A program made the translations under genes and the position numbers. Of a DNA stretch of 64,000 nucleotides, positions 54,317-64,000 are shown piece by piece (the first letter of the stretch is position 1; each line of letters begins with the position of its first letter). Source of the stretch: Sergeia podlipaevii (Eukaryota > Euglenozoa > Kinetoplastea > Trypanosomatida > Trypanosomatidae); assembly GCA_030849805.1 (NCBI GenBank), contig JASANZ010002250.1:44866-108865 (forward strand). Direction: 5' to 3'. The notes beneath the pieces were generated by a model. The model was given only the letters and a program-made list of their open reading frames with translations, was not told the DNA's origin and made no database searches.

Positions 54317-54747
54317 GAAGATTGTGTATAAGTAAAAATAATAATAATACTGCTCTAAAGTTCAAACCTACGGTATGTGTGAATAAAATAAATAGACAAA
54401 TCGATTGTAAATAAAAATAAAGATAAAAAATTCCGTTTTCACACGTAGCTTTTTTTGTTGCTTTATCGTGTGTGTGTGTGTGTGTTCTCGTCCTTTCGTG
54501 CTCTATATTTTTGGCGCGCGCGCTTATCTAAAGAGGAAAGAGAGAAAAAAAAAAGAAAGAAAGAAAAAAAAAGAAGACACGAGTGTATGTATCGAAAGAC
54601 TCGCGTGTGCTTCTGTATATATGTTTTGCTTGCGCGCGTACAGAGAAGAGAAAGATGGTTAAAGTCCTTTAAAAAAAAAACTTCCTGCTCTCCTTCTCGG
54701 TATTACCCCTCCTCCTCTCGTAACGTTTATTACGCGCAAAAAGAGAT

Positions 54748-54775
54748 TTATATATATATATATATATATATATAT
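54748..54775. repeat. (TA)n microsatellite
   Basis: About fourteen TA units in the spacer upstream of the leucine-rich-repeat gene. Confidence 0.9.
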
Positions 54776-55809
54776 CAGTTACTCGCAAGAGCACTACAGG
54801 TGTGTGTAGATACTCTCGCCTATTTACGGCTTGAATTGCTGATGATGCAAAGAAAAAAAAAAAAGTGAGATATAAAAAAAAATAAAAAAGAAACGGATGT
54901 GCTCTCAATGATACATGTGAACAAGTAATCTAAACGGTTGTGCGCATTGCTTCTTCAAAATGAATAGCAAATATAGTGCAGCATAGCATTACCCATACAC
55001 ACACAAAAAAAAAGGCAAAGCAAGAGAAAGAAGCGCAATGTAATTCTTCCCTTCCTTCGCAAGTATATGATTCAGTTTTCCATCTTTATTTTTTTTTATC
55101 GTGTAGTGCAACGTAACGTGAGTAGTTATATCGTTTGACCTCGTTTTTTTCCTCTTATTAGCATCCTTCTTTTTTTTTCTTCTTTCTCTTCTCGCAAAGG
55201 AAATGCGGTTCATTTATTAGATGTATACGTACACATAGGGAGGTGTTTGCCGAGTCAGGATGAAAGATAGAACACAAGGAAAAGAGAGGAATGTTCACGC
55301 AATGTGTGCTTCTCACTCTCTGTCTATCTTTCCATCCTTTCAAGTAATGCAATCGCAAGTTTCCTTCTCTACAAAAAAAAAAAAAAATTTTTTCTCTACT
55401 CAGATCAGAGCAATCTTTAAAATAAAACAGCAAAACAAAATATATTCACTCAACACCAACAACAAGACCTACTGGGAATATGCGGGATCACCATCTCTTT
55501 TGTATGCAGACAGTGTAGAGATGTGTGTGTATGTGTGCGTGTGTTTGTAGAAGAATAAAAAAACAAGACGAGAGAAAGCGGATTTCTCTTCTTTTTTTCT
55601 CTTTTTAAGCACTGAAAGCTGTCTGTGCGCAAGTGCCTGTACGATTAACAAACAACAATAACAGAGTATAAGTAGAAATGGCCGTGTGCATTATCATCAG
55701 TGTCCACACTCGGCTGCTTGCCAGTTCTCTCATATGCTTTTTTTCTTCCTTTCCAATATACGCACCCCTTCTCTCCTCTCCTCCTCTCACTCCCATTTTC
55801 CCTCTCTTT

Positions 55810-57507
55810 TTATCGTCTGCTCTCCTTCGCTATAATCGCCGCTGCCGTAGCCGCCGCTACCAGCACTGCGCTCAGAAGCGGTAACGCGACACCCCAGTTG
55901 ATACCGGCTCTATTCCGCTCGCCGACGACCTTCGCCGACTTGTCGGCCCCATGCGTATCCTTGGCAGCTGCCGCCTTCTTCCCTGCAGCACTGCTCGTCA
56001 CACCCGAGCTACTACTCGCTGATGCTATCATGCCATTAGGAGCAGACGCGCTGCCAGTCCCCACGCCAGTCTGTAGAAGATAGCGGTTGACGTTGGGCAA
56101 CTCATTCCAGAGGGACTCATCGCCATAGAGCACGATGGGCTGCGGCTTCTGCTCCACCTCCAACTTGGACGTCTTTAACAAGAAGGTGGAGGGCACCTCA
56201 TGCAAGTTGCAGATTTCAATCTGGTAGTTCTCGAGCGGAGAGAAGATGGCGTCGAAGGCATCGTACATGGGCACGAGGTTCACACGCCGGTGCATGGCTT
56301 GCAGAATTGACATCTCCTGCAGTGGCTGCAGCTCCTCTACAGCTAAGATCACGTCAGTGATGTTCTTGACGATATCATCCGCATAGACAGCCTCAGAGCG
56401 GGAGTTGGGAATCTCGTGAGGGCACAGCGCAAGCACTTCCTTCGCATACTCCGAGCACGCCACATAACTAAAGGGCACTGCGTAGCGCTTCCACACAGGA
56501 CCGTAGCCAATAACAATCGTATGAGCCGACTTGATCTGCTTCAGCACTTGCCCAAAGTCGTAGTGAAACTCCATCAGATCGCCCGGAGGGATATCGTGGA
56601 AGTGCCTAGGTCGGTAGTTCGTCACGAGCGGGGCAACAATGAATTGCGCGGTGGCAGTCTGGGGCTGGCCGCTCCTGCCGAAGCGTTGATCTACCTTAAT
56701 GTGGGGGAGCGACGTACGGCACTTCCTGCGCAGTGGTTCCATGAAAGGTGAAACACTGTGAAGTAGCGCGTTGGCAAATGCCTCAAAGGCGTTCTTCTGC
56801 GCTAGCTCCCGCTTCTGCTGTGCCTTGGTCGGCTTCTTCCATCGGCGGTTACCGTTAGCGGTAAGCGGAGCTAGAGAGTGAGAGTCATACTCACTCTGAA
56901 GTTCATCCCGCGCGGCTGCGGCAGCTGCTGCTGTGGAGCCGCCACTACGTGAAGCAGCGCCATACTTCACAACATTGCTCCATGACACATCATTGCCTGC
57001 AGAAGCAGAAGCAGCAGCAGCAGCAGCAGAACCATTGGTTGCGGACGGTGTAGAAGCGGCTCCAGCATCCCTGGGACGCTGTGCAGAAGTGGACGCCACA
57101 CTTTGCTTTTCTCCTGGCATACTGGTGGCTTCGGTGTTACCACCTTCTCTGTCATTCTCACCGTTGAGCTGCTGATCAATCATCTCGCCAGTCAAGCGCA
57201 TCACATTTTTAAATTCTGCGTCCCAGTCGATGTCCCCCATCTCTCCACCATCTTCTCTGCCCTCTTCCTGGAAGAACTTAGGGTAATATGCAGGGGGATC
57301 TACACTAGCAACGGCAGCGCTACCACCGCCGAGCGCGCCAGAGGGCATGTAGTCCACAAGCGGAGGTTGCTGTGGCACAAACTCGGGAGTGCTGCCGTCC
57401 CCCATCGCGCGACCGCCTTCCATTGCCGTAGCGGAAGGCAGGAGTATGTCCGTGAGGGGCACGCCCACCGGACGCCACTCCGTTGCGTTCGCGTTGAGAA
57501 TCGACAT
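55810..57507 (-). CDS. Tail-anchored protein with N-terminal PAM2-like motif, function unknown
   Basis: A 565-residue protein; I do not recognise the central domain. The ATG at 57507 was chosen because upstream codons read an AT-rich leader. Residues 2-12 read SILNANATEWRP, fitting the PAM2 pattern L-N-x-x-A-x-E-F/W-x-P that binds the MLLE domain of poly(A)-binding protein. A disordered acidic and Ala/Ser-rich stretch follows, containing a second short conserved-looking block (WSNVVKYGA). Residues about 225-470 form a globular domain (HIKVDQRFGRSGQPQTATAQF, AHTIVIGYGPVWKRYAVPFSY, MYDAFDAIFSPLENYQIEIC). The last 28 residues are one hydrophobic helix ending in a short basic tail (KESRR), typical of a tail anchor in the ER or outer mitochondrial membrane. 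The likely role, tethering mRNA-protein complexes to a membrane, is inferred. Confidence 0.75.
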   Translation of the reverse strand: MSILNANATEWRPVGVPLTDILLPSATAMEGGRAMGDGSTPEFVPQQPPLVDYMPSGALGGGSAAVASVDPPAYYPKFFQEEGREDGGEMGDIDWDAEFKNVMRLTGEMIDQQLNGENDREGGNTEATSMPGEKQSVASTSAQRPRDAGAASTPSATNGSAAAAAASASAGNDVSWSNVVKYGAASRSGGSTAAAAAAARDELQSEYDSHSLAPLTANGNRRWKKPTKAQQKRELAQKNAFEAFANALLHSVSPFMEPLRRKCRTSLPHIKVDQRFGRSGQPQTATAQFIVAPLVTNYRPRHFHDIPPGDLMEFHYDFGQVLKQIKSAHTIVIGYGPVWKRYAVPFSYVACSEYAKEVLALCPHEIPNSRSEAVYADDIVKNITDVILAVEELQPLQEMSILQAMHRRVNLVPMYDAFDAIFSPLENYQIEICNLHEVPSTFLLKTSKLEVEQKPQPIVLYGDESLWNELPNVNRYLLQTGVGTGSASAPNGMIASASSSSGVTSSAAGKKAAAAKDTHGADKSAKVVGERNRAGINWGVALPLLSAVLVAAATAAAIIAKESRR

Positions 57508-58410
57508 CAAAATGTTAACAAAAGGTTCTTTCCCGCTGCAGTTATTGTTGATACTTGTTTTCTTTGCTTTCTTCTTTTCTTGAATGGTGAAAGCAAAAAG
57601 AAGAAGGAAAATATAAAAAAAAGAGGTAAATCCGGTAGCGCCCGTCTTCTTTTCTTCCACTACACTCTGAATAAAAAGGAAAGCAAAAGAACGGAGGGAA
57701 GGGGAGGTGAAGATATACTGAATAGTAGTAGTAAAGCTAATTAATAAATATAAAAAGAGAGATAAAACACCGCTAAGGCGACAGCTATCTAACACGATGA
57801 CTGTGTGGGGGTCTAAGTAGGTGTGCTCTTACGTGAGTGTGTATAGGTGATGTATATATATACAAATAAAAACAGCAGATTCCGCTGTATGAAAGAATAA
57901 TATGCGTATATATATATATATGTATGTGTATATATGTTTGTTGCAACTAGAAAGAAGATGGAAAAAAAAAAACGAAAAAAAAAGATATAAAAAAAAAAAA
58001 TAGAAGAAGAGAGATATTGTAACTGTGGCCGAAAAGGAAAGGCGCGAACATGTGCGTGAGCACGTGTGAGTCCTTTAGCCGTATTCCTCTTTAAGAAAAT
58101 AATGATAAAGGAGGAGCTAAGTGATGGAACACATACCTAGCAACAAGATGATGAAAAAAATGAGCATGCGTATGGTATTCTTTCATGCTCTCTTCTTCGC
58201 TTTGATGGTGTTTCTTTGCTGTTTCTTTATTTTTTAAAAAAAAATAACGGTATACAATAAAATATGCAATAAGAGCAATAATAATAATAATAAACTATTC
58301 GTTAGCCTTCATATATATATCCTTCTCTCTCCCCTCCACCACTTACAGTTTCATCTGTCACGAGGTCGTGTATCTTTTCTCTCTTTTTCGAAAGAATATA
58401 TATATATACA
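57508..58410. other. Intergenic spacer, AT-rich
   Basis: About 0.9 kb with TA tracts near 57857, 57907-57920 and 58311-58320. The upstream part is pyrimidine-rich on the coding strand. No gene was recognised. Confidence 0.7.
57579..57630 (-). promoter_or_regulatory. Possible spliced-leader acceptor of the PAM2/tail-anchor gene
   Basis: A minus-strand pyrimidine-rich stretch (about 57630-57585) is followed by AAG at 57581-57579, about 70 bases before the ATG at 57507. Later AGs nearer the ATG follow purine-rich DNA and are less likely. Confidence 0.4.
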
Positions 58411-59667
58411 CTATTTTGCTCCTTCAGCAGCCGCAGAGGCCGGGCTCCATTGCTCCGTAAAGAACGTGCGGTACACCTTCTTGGGCATATAAGTATTATA
58501 TTCCATCACGTGTGGCTCATCGCGCTCCCAGCAAGCCTTGAAGTGCAGCAGCAGAGCATGATGTAGCCAGAACATACCAGCTACAGCGTCACTTGGCTTC
58601 TCCGCCCAGAATACAGCGTTAGTGCGTAAGTCAACTCCTTCCTGCTCCGCCAGCGCACGCCTTGGTACCCCTGTGCTGCCACTAGTGGTACTGGGAGAAG
58701 AAGAAGGAGGAGGAGGTGAAGGCTTGGTGGTGGCGATGCAATCGTAAAGTGCCTCAAGATGCCTTGTATAGAAAGGGTGATCCTCCTGCAACAGGAGCTG
58801 CGCCGTGAGCTGAATGCTCACCACAGCCAGAAGATACCAAGAGTCCTTCTTCTCTTCCTGAATGCGCTTGTTGTACGCAATCATCTCCTTGAACGCGACC
58901 GGGTAGGTCTGGGCAAAATGAGTGAGCTGCCGCAGTGCTAAGACGCCTCCACTTCTGAAGTCCGTGACCGGGTCCTCACCTTGGAAGCCAAGTGCACTCC
59001 ACTGAGGGCCCGTCCTACTGTACGTCGAGAGCGGCCGTCCGCTCGCGAGCCACAGCTGCTGTAACATCGAAGTGTGCTCTCGGTTGTCGTTGTCAAAAGG
59101 CGTGGCTCGCTCCACCTCTAAACAGCGAAGCTGCACATCAGCCGCAAGGAGTTGCTCAAAAAGTTCTCTCTCAATCATTGCCTTCGCCACCGACACGCTC
59201 ACGGCTTTCCCCGTACTACCATCTCCTCCCGAAGCAGCAACAGCAGCAGCCGTCTTGTATGCACGGAGGCTCCCCACCGTACCGCGCAAGTAGCTCTCTT
59301 GAATATACCGAACAAAGCCAAAAGGTATGCGTATGCGATAGGCGTTGGTGGTCGCAAGTCCCTTCCTCTCATCCACCTCCTCTCGCACGTGCTGCTTGCC
59401 AGCCGGCCCGCGTAAGAAAGCGACGAGTTCACCACACGTGCAGATACTCCCAGCACGTATGTGATGCAGGGCGAACTGAGTGGCACGACGCGGGTCTTCA
59501 CCAGATGGAAATGTTAGAGGACCTCGAGCACTGCTGCCGCCACCCGCCGCACTGGTGCGCCTGTACAGGAAAAAAAGAATGCCAAGGCTAGCCACTGCCA
59601 CAGTGCCTGCTAATACTTTCGACTGCACCCCAGCTGGAACTCTGCTGAGGTTGCCACTCGACCCCAT
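58411..59667 (-). CDS. ELMO-domain protein with N-terminal membrane anchor
   Basis: A 418-residue protein. The ATG at 59667 was chosen because the upstream frame reads through a CA/C-rich acceptor tract. A hydrophobic helix near residues 16-36 (KVLAGTVAVASLGILFFLYRR) is followed by basic residues, giving a signal-anchor-like N-terminus. The ELMO (CED-12) domain occupies about residues 165-400, with the diagnostic block WSALGFQGEDPVTDFRSGG near residue 226; the Arg in TDFR is the residue proposed to act in Arf-family GTPase activation by ELMOD proteins. Residues 295-330 are a Ser/Pro linker. In other eukaryotes ELMOD proteins are GAPs for Arf/Arl GTPases, some at cilia and mitochondria. Membrane anchoring before an ELMO domain is unusual. 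Target GTPase cannot be told from sequence. Confidence 0.87.
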   Translation of the reverse strand: MGSSGNLSRVPAGVQSKVLAGTVAVASLGILFFLYRRTSAAGGGSSARGPLTFPSGEDPRRATQFALHHIRAGSICTCGELVAFLRGPAGKQHVREEVDERKGLATTNAYRIRIPFGFVRYIQESYLRGTVGSLRAYKTAAAVAASGGDGSTGKAVSVSVAKAMIERELFEQLLAADVQLRCLEVERATPFDNDNREHTSMLQQLWLASGRPLSTYSRTGPQWSALGFQGEDPVTDFRSGGVLALRQLTHFAQTYPVAFKEMIAYNKRIQEEKKDSWYLLAVVSIQLTAQLLLQEDHPFYTRHLEALYDCIATTKPSPPPPSSSPSTTSGSTGVPRRALAEQEGVDLRTNAVFWAEKPSDAVAGMFWLHHALLLHFKACWERDEPHVMEYNTYMPKKVYRTFFTEQWSPASAAAEGAK

Positions 59668-61514
59668 GATGCAGAATGAACGTGGGCTTGTGTGTGTGTG
59701 TGTGTGTGTGTGTGGAGGGGGGAGGAGGGGGGGATAGGGTGCAATATGTAGTAGGAAGTAGAGAAAGAGAGAGGAGGATATCAAGAAAGAGATACCACTG
59801 CCTCTGCTTTTTGAGGGGTGTCGCTAGATATGATTGACGTCCTTTAATGTATGTGAGATACGTGTATGTCAAATACTCCCGGTAGCGCAAAGAAAAAAAA
59901 AAAGTGGCGGTGGATTTAAAAGCTATGTTTATACAGATGTGGATATTGTGTTTTTCTCAACTACTCCTAAAAGGTGTGTTAATTTTTTTTGGTAAAAAAA
60001 ATAAAGTTTCAAAAAAAAAAAAAGTGGAAAGAGCAAACGAGTGTGAAAAGTAGCATATAAAACAAAGGTCGAATGTAAAGTCATTCACCATTGCTGCTGA
60101 TGGAACATTTTAGAAAAGAAAACACGAATAAATTTTCATTTAATTTTCTTGAAGAGAAACGAAAAAGAAGGAATGAATAATGATTAAAAAAAGCACTTCG
60201 CAGAATAGCATAAAGAAAAAATAATAAATGAGATCGTAATTGTAATGTGTGTGTGTTTGCGTCTCTGCTGTTCATAAAGAAAGAGAAGAAGAGGAAAAAT
60301 AAACATATTTACAAAATTATCACAAACAGATGAAATGTAGTGTACACCGCCCAAACTAGCAAAAGGGAGAAATATATATATATGAAGCGAATCTATATAT
60401 ATATATATATATAATGATTGTGTAATAGTAAATAATATTATGCGCACGGGAATTTTTTAAAAAAAAAGATCAAAAAAGGAGAAGGAAATATATGAGAACA
60501 ATACAATACAATAATGAAAACAAAAAGAGAAACATCACAAAAAATAGAATTTAAAAAATGCACTTTTTCCTTCTCTTCTCTTTTTCTTTTCTCTCCCTCT
60601 TCTCCATCCAATCCCTGGCGCTCCTCTTTCCCTCACTTCCCTCAGTAAGCGCTTGCAATGGGCGTCAAGCAGCAATTTTTTTTAAAAAAAAATAATAATA
60701 ATAATAATCCCAACAGTAAACTGAATCAAAGAAGTCAAGACAAAAAAAAGAAGTGATAAAAAAAACGCAACGAAAGGGGAGGGAGAGAGAGTAGTAGCAC
60801 AAATACCGCCATAGCAACTAATAACAAAGATATGAAAAAAAAAAAAGAGGAAGGAAAGAGCACACTGCATAAAAAAAAATAAACATCGCTATCCACCCTC
60901 TCCCCACACACACACTATATATAAATGTATAGTCGACTGGGTAGATGTTCAGCGTCCTTCTCCCTCTCTCTCTCTTCATCAATACTCACATACACACAAG
61001 CAACCAATTGCCCAGTAAGTCAAAAACAATCCAGGCCCCCCCCCGCGGCTCAAAATCATTCCCAAGTACATTATGTTTTTCTTTTTTTTAAAAAAAAAGG
61101 GCACATTCTTTACCAGTTCAATAGGATCTTCTATTTATATATATATATTGATAGAAAGCCATCTCCTCTAAGAATTTTTGGACTTCTTTCAACAACAGTA
61201 ATCATAATCATAGCACATGAGTCATTTCTTCTTCTCTTTCTTTCTTTCCTTCTCTTCTTCGATAAACATAGAAAGTAAAGCAGCGCGCACGCCAATTTTG
61301 ACCTCACATTCACACGCATCAACGCACAAACCCCTCTCCCCTCACCTCTCCAAAAAAAAAAAAAGAGGGGAGTCTACCAGCGCACTCCCTTCTCTCTCTT
61401 CACATTGTTCTCTTCAATTTGTCGCTCTCTTTCTTTTTTTTTTCTTTCTGTCATGCTTTTAGACCTTCCTACCCTCTTCTTTTTCGTTTCGTTTCTTTTT
61501 CTTTACCGCCTTCC
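59668..61514. other. Long intergenic spacer (about 1.8 kb)
   Basis: AT-rich with many A runs, TA tracts near 60371 and 60392-60412, TC-rich stretches and a C run at 61035-61045. The short frames are Phe/Lys/Ser-rich and not credible. No RNA gene was recognised. Confidence 0.6.
59687..59733 (-). promoter_or_regulatory. Spliced-leader acceptor of the ELMO-domain gene
   Basis: Minus-strand C-rich block and a (CA)n tract, then AAG ending at 59687, 19 bases before the ATG. A C/CA tract in place of poly-T is the odd feature. Confidence 0.5.
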
Positions 61515-63944
61515 TCAAAAGGAAAAGTGCAACACCCATGCCGGGGCCTTTGCCATCCACGTTGTCTCCAAGCGAGTTTGCCACAGCACGCTTTCCTTTA
61601 TACCCGCCTCCTGCGTGCACCACCATGGCACCTCGCGCAGCTCCACGTCTTCACCACACGTGTCGTTCGACACGTTCGGTGGTGTGCATGCGCGTCTCTG
61701 CTTCTCGGTAAGGCCTCCTTCCCTCTCCGACTGAGCGCTGCCACTTCCAGGTAGCACACAAGCTGCCTCTGCCTGCTGCCGTTGTTGTTGTTGTTGCCTT
61801 CTCTGTGCAAAGCTGACGCCTTCTTCAGGCTGAGAGTTTATCCACTTACGGCAGCAGCGGAAAAGAGGAAATCCGGGATCCTTCAGTGTAGTCTCCACAT
61901 CCATGTGGCGAAACAAAAGCACACACGTGACGCTCTGCCAGTGGTTTCCTCGTCGTCCGCGCTCACTCGTACCTTCCTCCTGCTCCTCTCCCTCCTTAGT
62001 GAGTTTTAGCATGTCCTCTAGCTTCTGGCACAGTGCTCGGCAGAAGGACTCGTCAAAGCCAAGCCCACAGCAGAACACCGCAAGATGCACCTCCTCCAGC
62101 CCGGTCGGATTAGGTCCGCGATCGACGCGAGCAAGGCGGTAGTAGTTATCCTTCGCCGCAATTGGTGCTGCGTTGGGGGTATAAGCAGGGAAACGGAAGA
62201 GCGTGTCGTTTGACAAAAGCCCCGGCTCAAGCGCGTCTCCTTCGTGAAGCAGAACACAAGCCATCGGCTGGCGCTTTGCGGGATCGTGTCGTGGTGCCGC
62301 CACGGTGGTAGCGGGCACAGGGTTGTATCGAGGCCCGCGGTAGTGTCGGTTGAAGCAGCGAGTCTTACACCCCCCACTACCCACACTTCCTGCGATGCCA
62401 GCACGGCGGCGACTGGCTCGTACAACAGCATTCACCTTGCAGCCACCACTGCTACTTCGCGCTGTGGCGGTGTCGCTTGGTGTCACACTTGGCGCTGATG
62501 CCATCGCGGTGCCCGTCGTCGCCACGTCCACGCACGCGGTAGAAGGGCTGTTCTCTGCAAGCGCCGTCACTGGCGGAGTCGAACAAGCAGACGAGAAGGC
62601 GCCGCCTTCCTCACTGCCGTACTGCTGCTGCTCATCACACGGCGGCTCCATGAGAATGAGATCCAAGTAGTTGGGAGACAGTGCCTTGCGGGCGACGAAC
62701 ATGCGCGTTGGCGCCACCTCAATGCCAACGCCAAGCCATCCTCGAAGACATGGAAGTGCACTTCGGGAAGTAGGAGTCATCGTTGTGGCTGGCGCTGTTA
62801 CTGCTGTCGTCGTTCCGTTGTTGCTATTGCTGTTGACAAAAGCACCACTCGCTGCCCATCCAGCGGCTGCGAAATCCGCATCAGAGACCTTCGCGCGTAG
62901 CATCGAGGTGCTCACCGGGGCACCACGGGGGAACGTTGGAGGCCCACGCGCGGTCGGGGTTGTGTTCGTGCTGCCTCGAGTTGAGGGCGGGAAGATTGCG
63001 GCGGCCGCGGCCGCCAGTCGGGACCACTCGAAGAGTGCCTTGCCAGTGCCACTGCCAACGTCGACACCCACGCCAATAATACCGTTCGTCTTTGCTAGTG
63101 ATGAAGCGGATCGCTGAAAGTGAGACATCATGATGTGGTTCAACTGCCTGACGCCAAGAGAGGTGAGTTCACCATAGAGCAGCGCTCCTACAGCTTCTGC
63201 CTCCTCCGTCGTCACCGCCGCCGTTGCTGGTGAGCCACCGCCACCACCGCTTGCGGCTACGTCCGGGCCTGCTGCTGCTGCTGCTGCGTCATTGATACCC
63301 CCACAGCCCCCGCTGGTGTTGGTGCTGCGTCTGATCCAGCCGTTGCGCTCTCCATATTTCCGCACAGAGTCCACATCGATGTCCTGCACCACGTATCCCC
63401 CTTCAAGGCCGTCGTAGGTGCATTCCTTCTCCTCTTCAATGGCGTCTAAAAAGTCCGCGTACTTGCGCACCCGCACTGGCTTCGAGAGCCGCATCATGTC
63501 CAGCAGTGTAAGAGGCGAGCCAGAGGCGTCGCTTTCGTCGCTGCCGGTGTGAACCGTGAGAGCGATTTGAGCTTGGTCTTCTGTGCTGACACTCTCCGCC
63601 GTGCTCTGGGTGTCCACTGTGTTGCTCATCGCAGTTGCTTTCTTAGAAACGTTGTCCTCGCTGCCACCACTGCCACCACCGCCGTCTCCCTTTTCTCCTC
63701 TTCCTCCTCCAACCTCTACGACGTTGCTGTTGTTGTTGTCTTTGTAGTAGTCAATGTTGCAGTCCAAAGACTGATGCTTTGTGAACTGCCGCCTCACTGC
63801 CTTCTCAAAAAGCGTAGTGCAAGCGTTTTCGTATATCTCTAGTTTCATGCAATAGATGGCCTCGCTCAAGTTATAAGCGTACGTGAACCATAAGTCAATC
63901 ATCGACACATCCAAGCCTAAAGCCGCCATCTTCTGTAGAGGCAT
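61515..63944 (-). CDS. DOT1-like class I SAM-dependent methyltransferase with long inserts
   Basis: An 809-residue protein. A Rossmann methyltransferase core is seen: LLYGELTSLGVRQLNHIMM (the YGE helix typical of DOT1), GVGVDVGSGTGKALFEW (motif I), GWLGVGIEVAPTRM (GIE, the ribose-binding acid), LLHEGDALE, and VHLAVFCCGLGFDESFCRAL where DOT1 enzymes carry their substrate-side motif. DOT1 methylates histone H3 (Lys76 in trypanosomes), but the Asn-Asn-Phe usual at that last motif is not seen here, so the substrate may differ. Gly/Ser/Thr-rich inserts enlarge it greatly over the roughly 300-residue T. brucei DOT1A/B. The N-terminus has a conserved-looking helix (IDLWFTYAYNLSEAIY). A CTACAG preceded by pyrimidines lies just after the first ATG; if used for trans-splicing, the start is the second Met (63929). 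Confidence 0.62.
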   Translation of the reverse strand: MPLQKMAALGLDVSMIDLWFTYAYNLSEAIYCMKLEIYENACTTLFEKAVRRQFTKHQSLDCNIDYYKDNNNSNVVEVGGGRGEKGDGGGGSGGSEDNVSKKATAMSNTVDTQSTAESVSTEDQAQIALTVHTGSDESDASGSPLTLLDMMRLSKPVRVRKYADFLDAIEEEKECTYDGLEGGYVVQDIDVDSVRKYGERNGWIRRSTNTSGGCGGINDAAAAAAGPDVAASGGGGGSPATAAVTTEEAEAVGALLYGELTSLGVRQLNHIMMSHFQRSASSLAKTNGIIGVGVDVGSGTGKALFEWSRLAAAAAAIFPPSTRGSTNTTPTARGPPTFPRGAPVSTSMLRAKVSDADFAAAGWAASGAFVNSNSNNGTTTAVTAPATTMTPTSRSALPCLRGWLGVGIEVAPTRMFVARKALSPNYLDLILMEPPCDEQQQYGSEEGGAFSSACSTPPVTALAENSPSTACVDVATTGTAMASAPSVTPSDTATARSSSGGCKVNAVVRASRRRAGIAGSVGSGGCKTRCFNRHYRGPRYNPVPATTVAAPRHDPAKRQPMACVLLHEGDALEPGLLSNDTLFRFPAYTPNAAPIAAKDNYYRLARVDRGPNPTGLEEVHLAVFCCGLGFDESFCRALCQKLEDMLKLTKEGEEQEEGTSERGRRGNHWQSVTCVLLFRHMDVETTLKDPGFPLFRCCRKWINSQPEEGVSFAQRRQQQQQRQQAEAACVLPGSGSAQSEREGGLTEKQRRACTPPNVSNDTCGEDVELREVPWWCTQEAGIKESVLWQTRLETTWMAKAPAWVLHFSF

Positions 63945-64000
63945 GAGCGGAAACGAAGACGTAGATGTATTTTTCTCGTTTCTTTATTTGTCCGCCCCGG
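63945..64000. other. Upstream edge of the DOT1-like gene
   Basis: 56 bases of 5' flank reading pyrimidine-rich toward the gene on the minus strand. Nothing else was seen. Confidence 0.6.

Larger units (their letters stand above)
54254..55809. other. Intergenic spacer, AT-rich
   Basis: About 1.6 kb with A runs, a GT tract at 54469-54484 and a long TA tract at 54748-54775. Frames are low complexity. No gene was recognised. Confidence 0.65.

Noticed and set aside
1..64000. Reassigned stop codons, as in Blastocrithidia
   Set aside because: Frames end cleanly at TAA or TAG at the checked gene ends (4926, 8495, 35752), and long frames contain no in-frame stops.
1..64000. tRNA, rRNA, retrotransposon or strand-switch region
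   Set aside because: No tRNA arm motif, rRNA gene, reverse transcriptase or change of coding strand was seen. The only rRNA-like match is the short antisense guide in the 301-bp repeats.

Overview
The window is nuclear DNA of a trypanosomatid (Kinetoplastea). All fifteen credible protein genes lie on the minus strand. None has an intron. They are separated by AT-rich spacers of about 0.4 to 2.7 kb full of long A runs, which read as poly-T/pyrimidine tracts on the coding strand. This is the layout of one polycistronic unit processed by spliced-leader trans-splicing. Stop codons are used in the standard way. Genus cannot be fixed from this sequence; the AT-rich homopolymer spacers look unlike Leishmania.

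Reading along the transcription direction (high to low coordinates), the genes are: a DOT1-like SAM methyltransferase (61515-63944); an ELMO-domain protein with an N-terminal membrane anchor (58411-59667); a tail-anchored protein with an N-terminal PAM2-like motif (55810-57507); a 2594-residue leucine-rich-repeat protein (46469-54253); a TCAIM-like (DUF4460/4461) protein (43470-45578); three tandem 301-bp repeats, each carrying a candidate C/D snoRNA aimed at 5.8S rRNA (about 42091-42964); a TRAPPC2L-like subunit with a large insert (40649-41743); an exportin-7-like receptor (35752-39210); deoxyhypusine hydroxylase (34340-35332); a TLC-domain membrane protein (32305-33213); a KATNIP-like ciliary protein (26294-30910); a hot-dog thioesterase (24847-25668); a giant 4554-residue FAZ1-like protein (8495-22159); an 800-residue FAZ1-like paralogue (4926-7328); a SCO1-type copper chaperone (1286-2461); and the start of a third protein with a FAZ1-type module, cut by the window edge (1-495).

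The striking region is 1-22159. Three genes share a module of about 100 residues (F-x-G-x-x-W ... D-T-A-x-A-L ... GSL-x-V ... YP-x-VW-x-LY) that I recognise as the conserved domain of flagellum attachment zone protein 1. The giant protein carries 34 copies in a hierarchical array of five- to six-module super-units, then nine 60-residue coiled-coil repeats. Both longer proteins also have an N-terminal segment resembling the base of the dynein heavy-chain stalk, without any motor. The cluster suggests local expansion of a flagellum/cell-body adhesion scaffold. The remaining genes are mostly unrelated housekeeping genes, as is usual in kinetoplastid units. No tRNA, rRNA, transposon, CRISPR array or strand-switch region was recognised.
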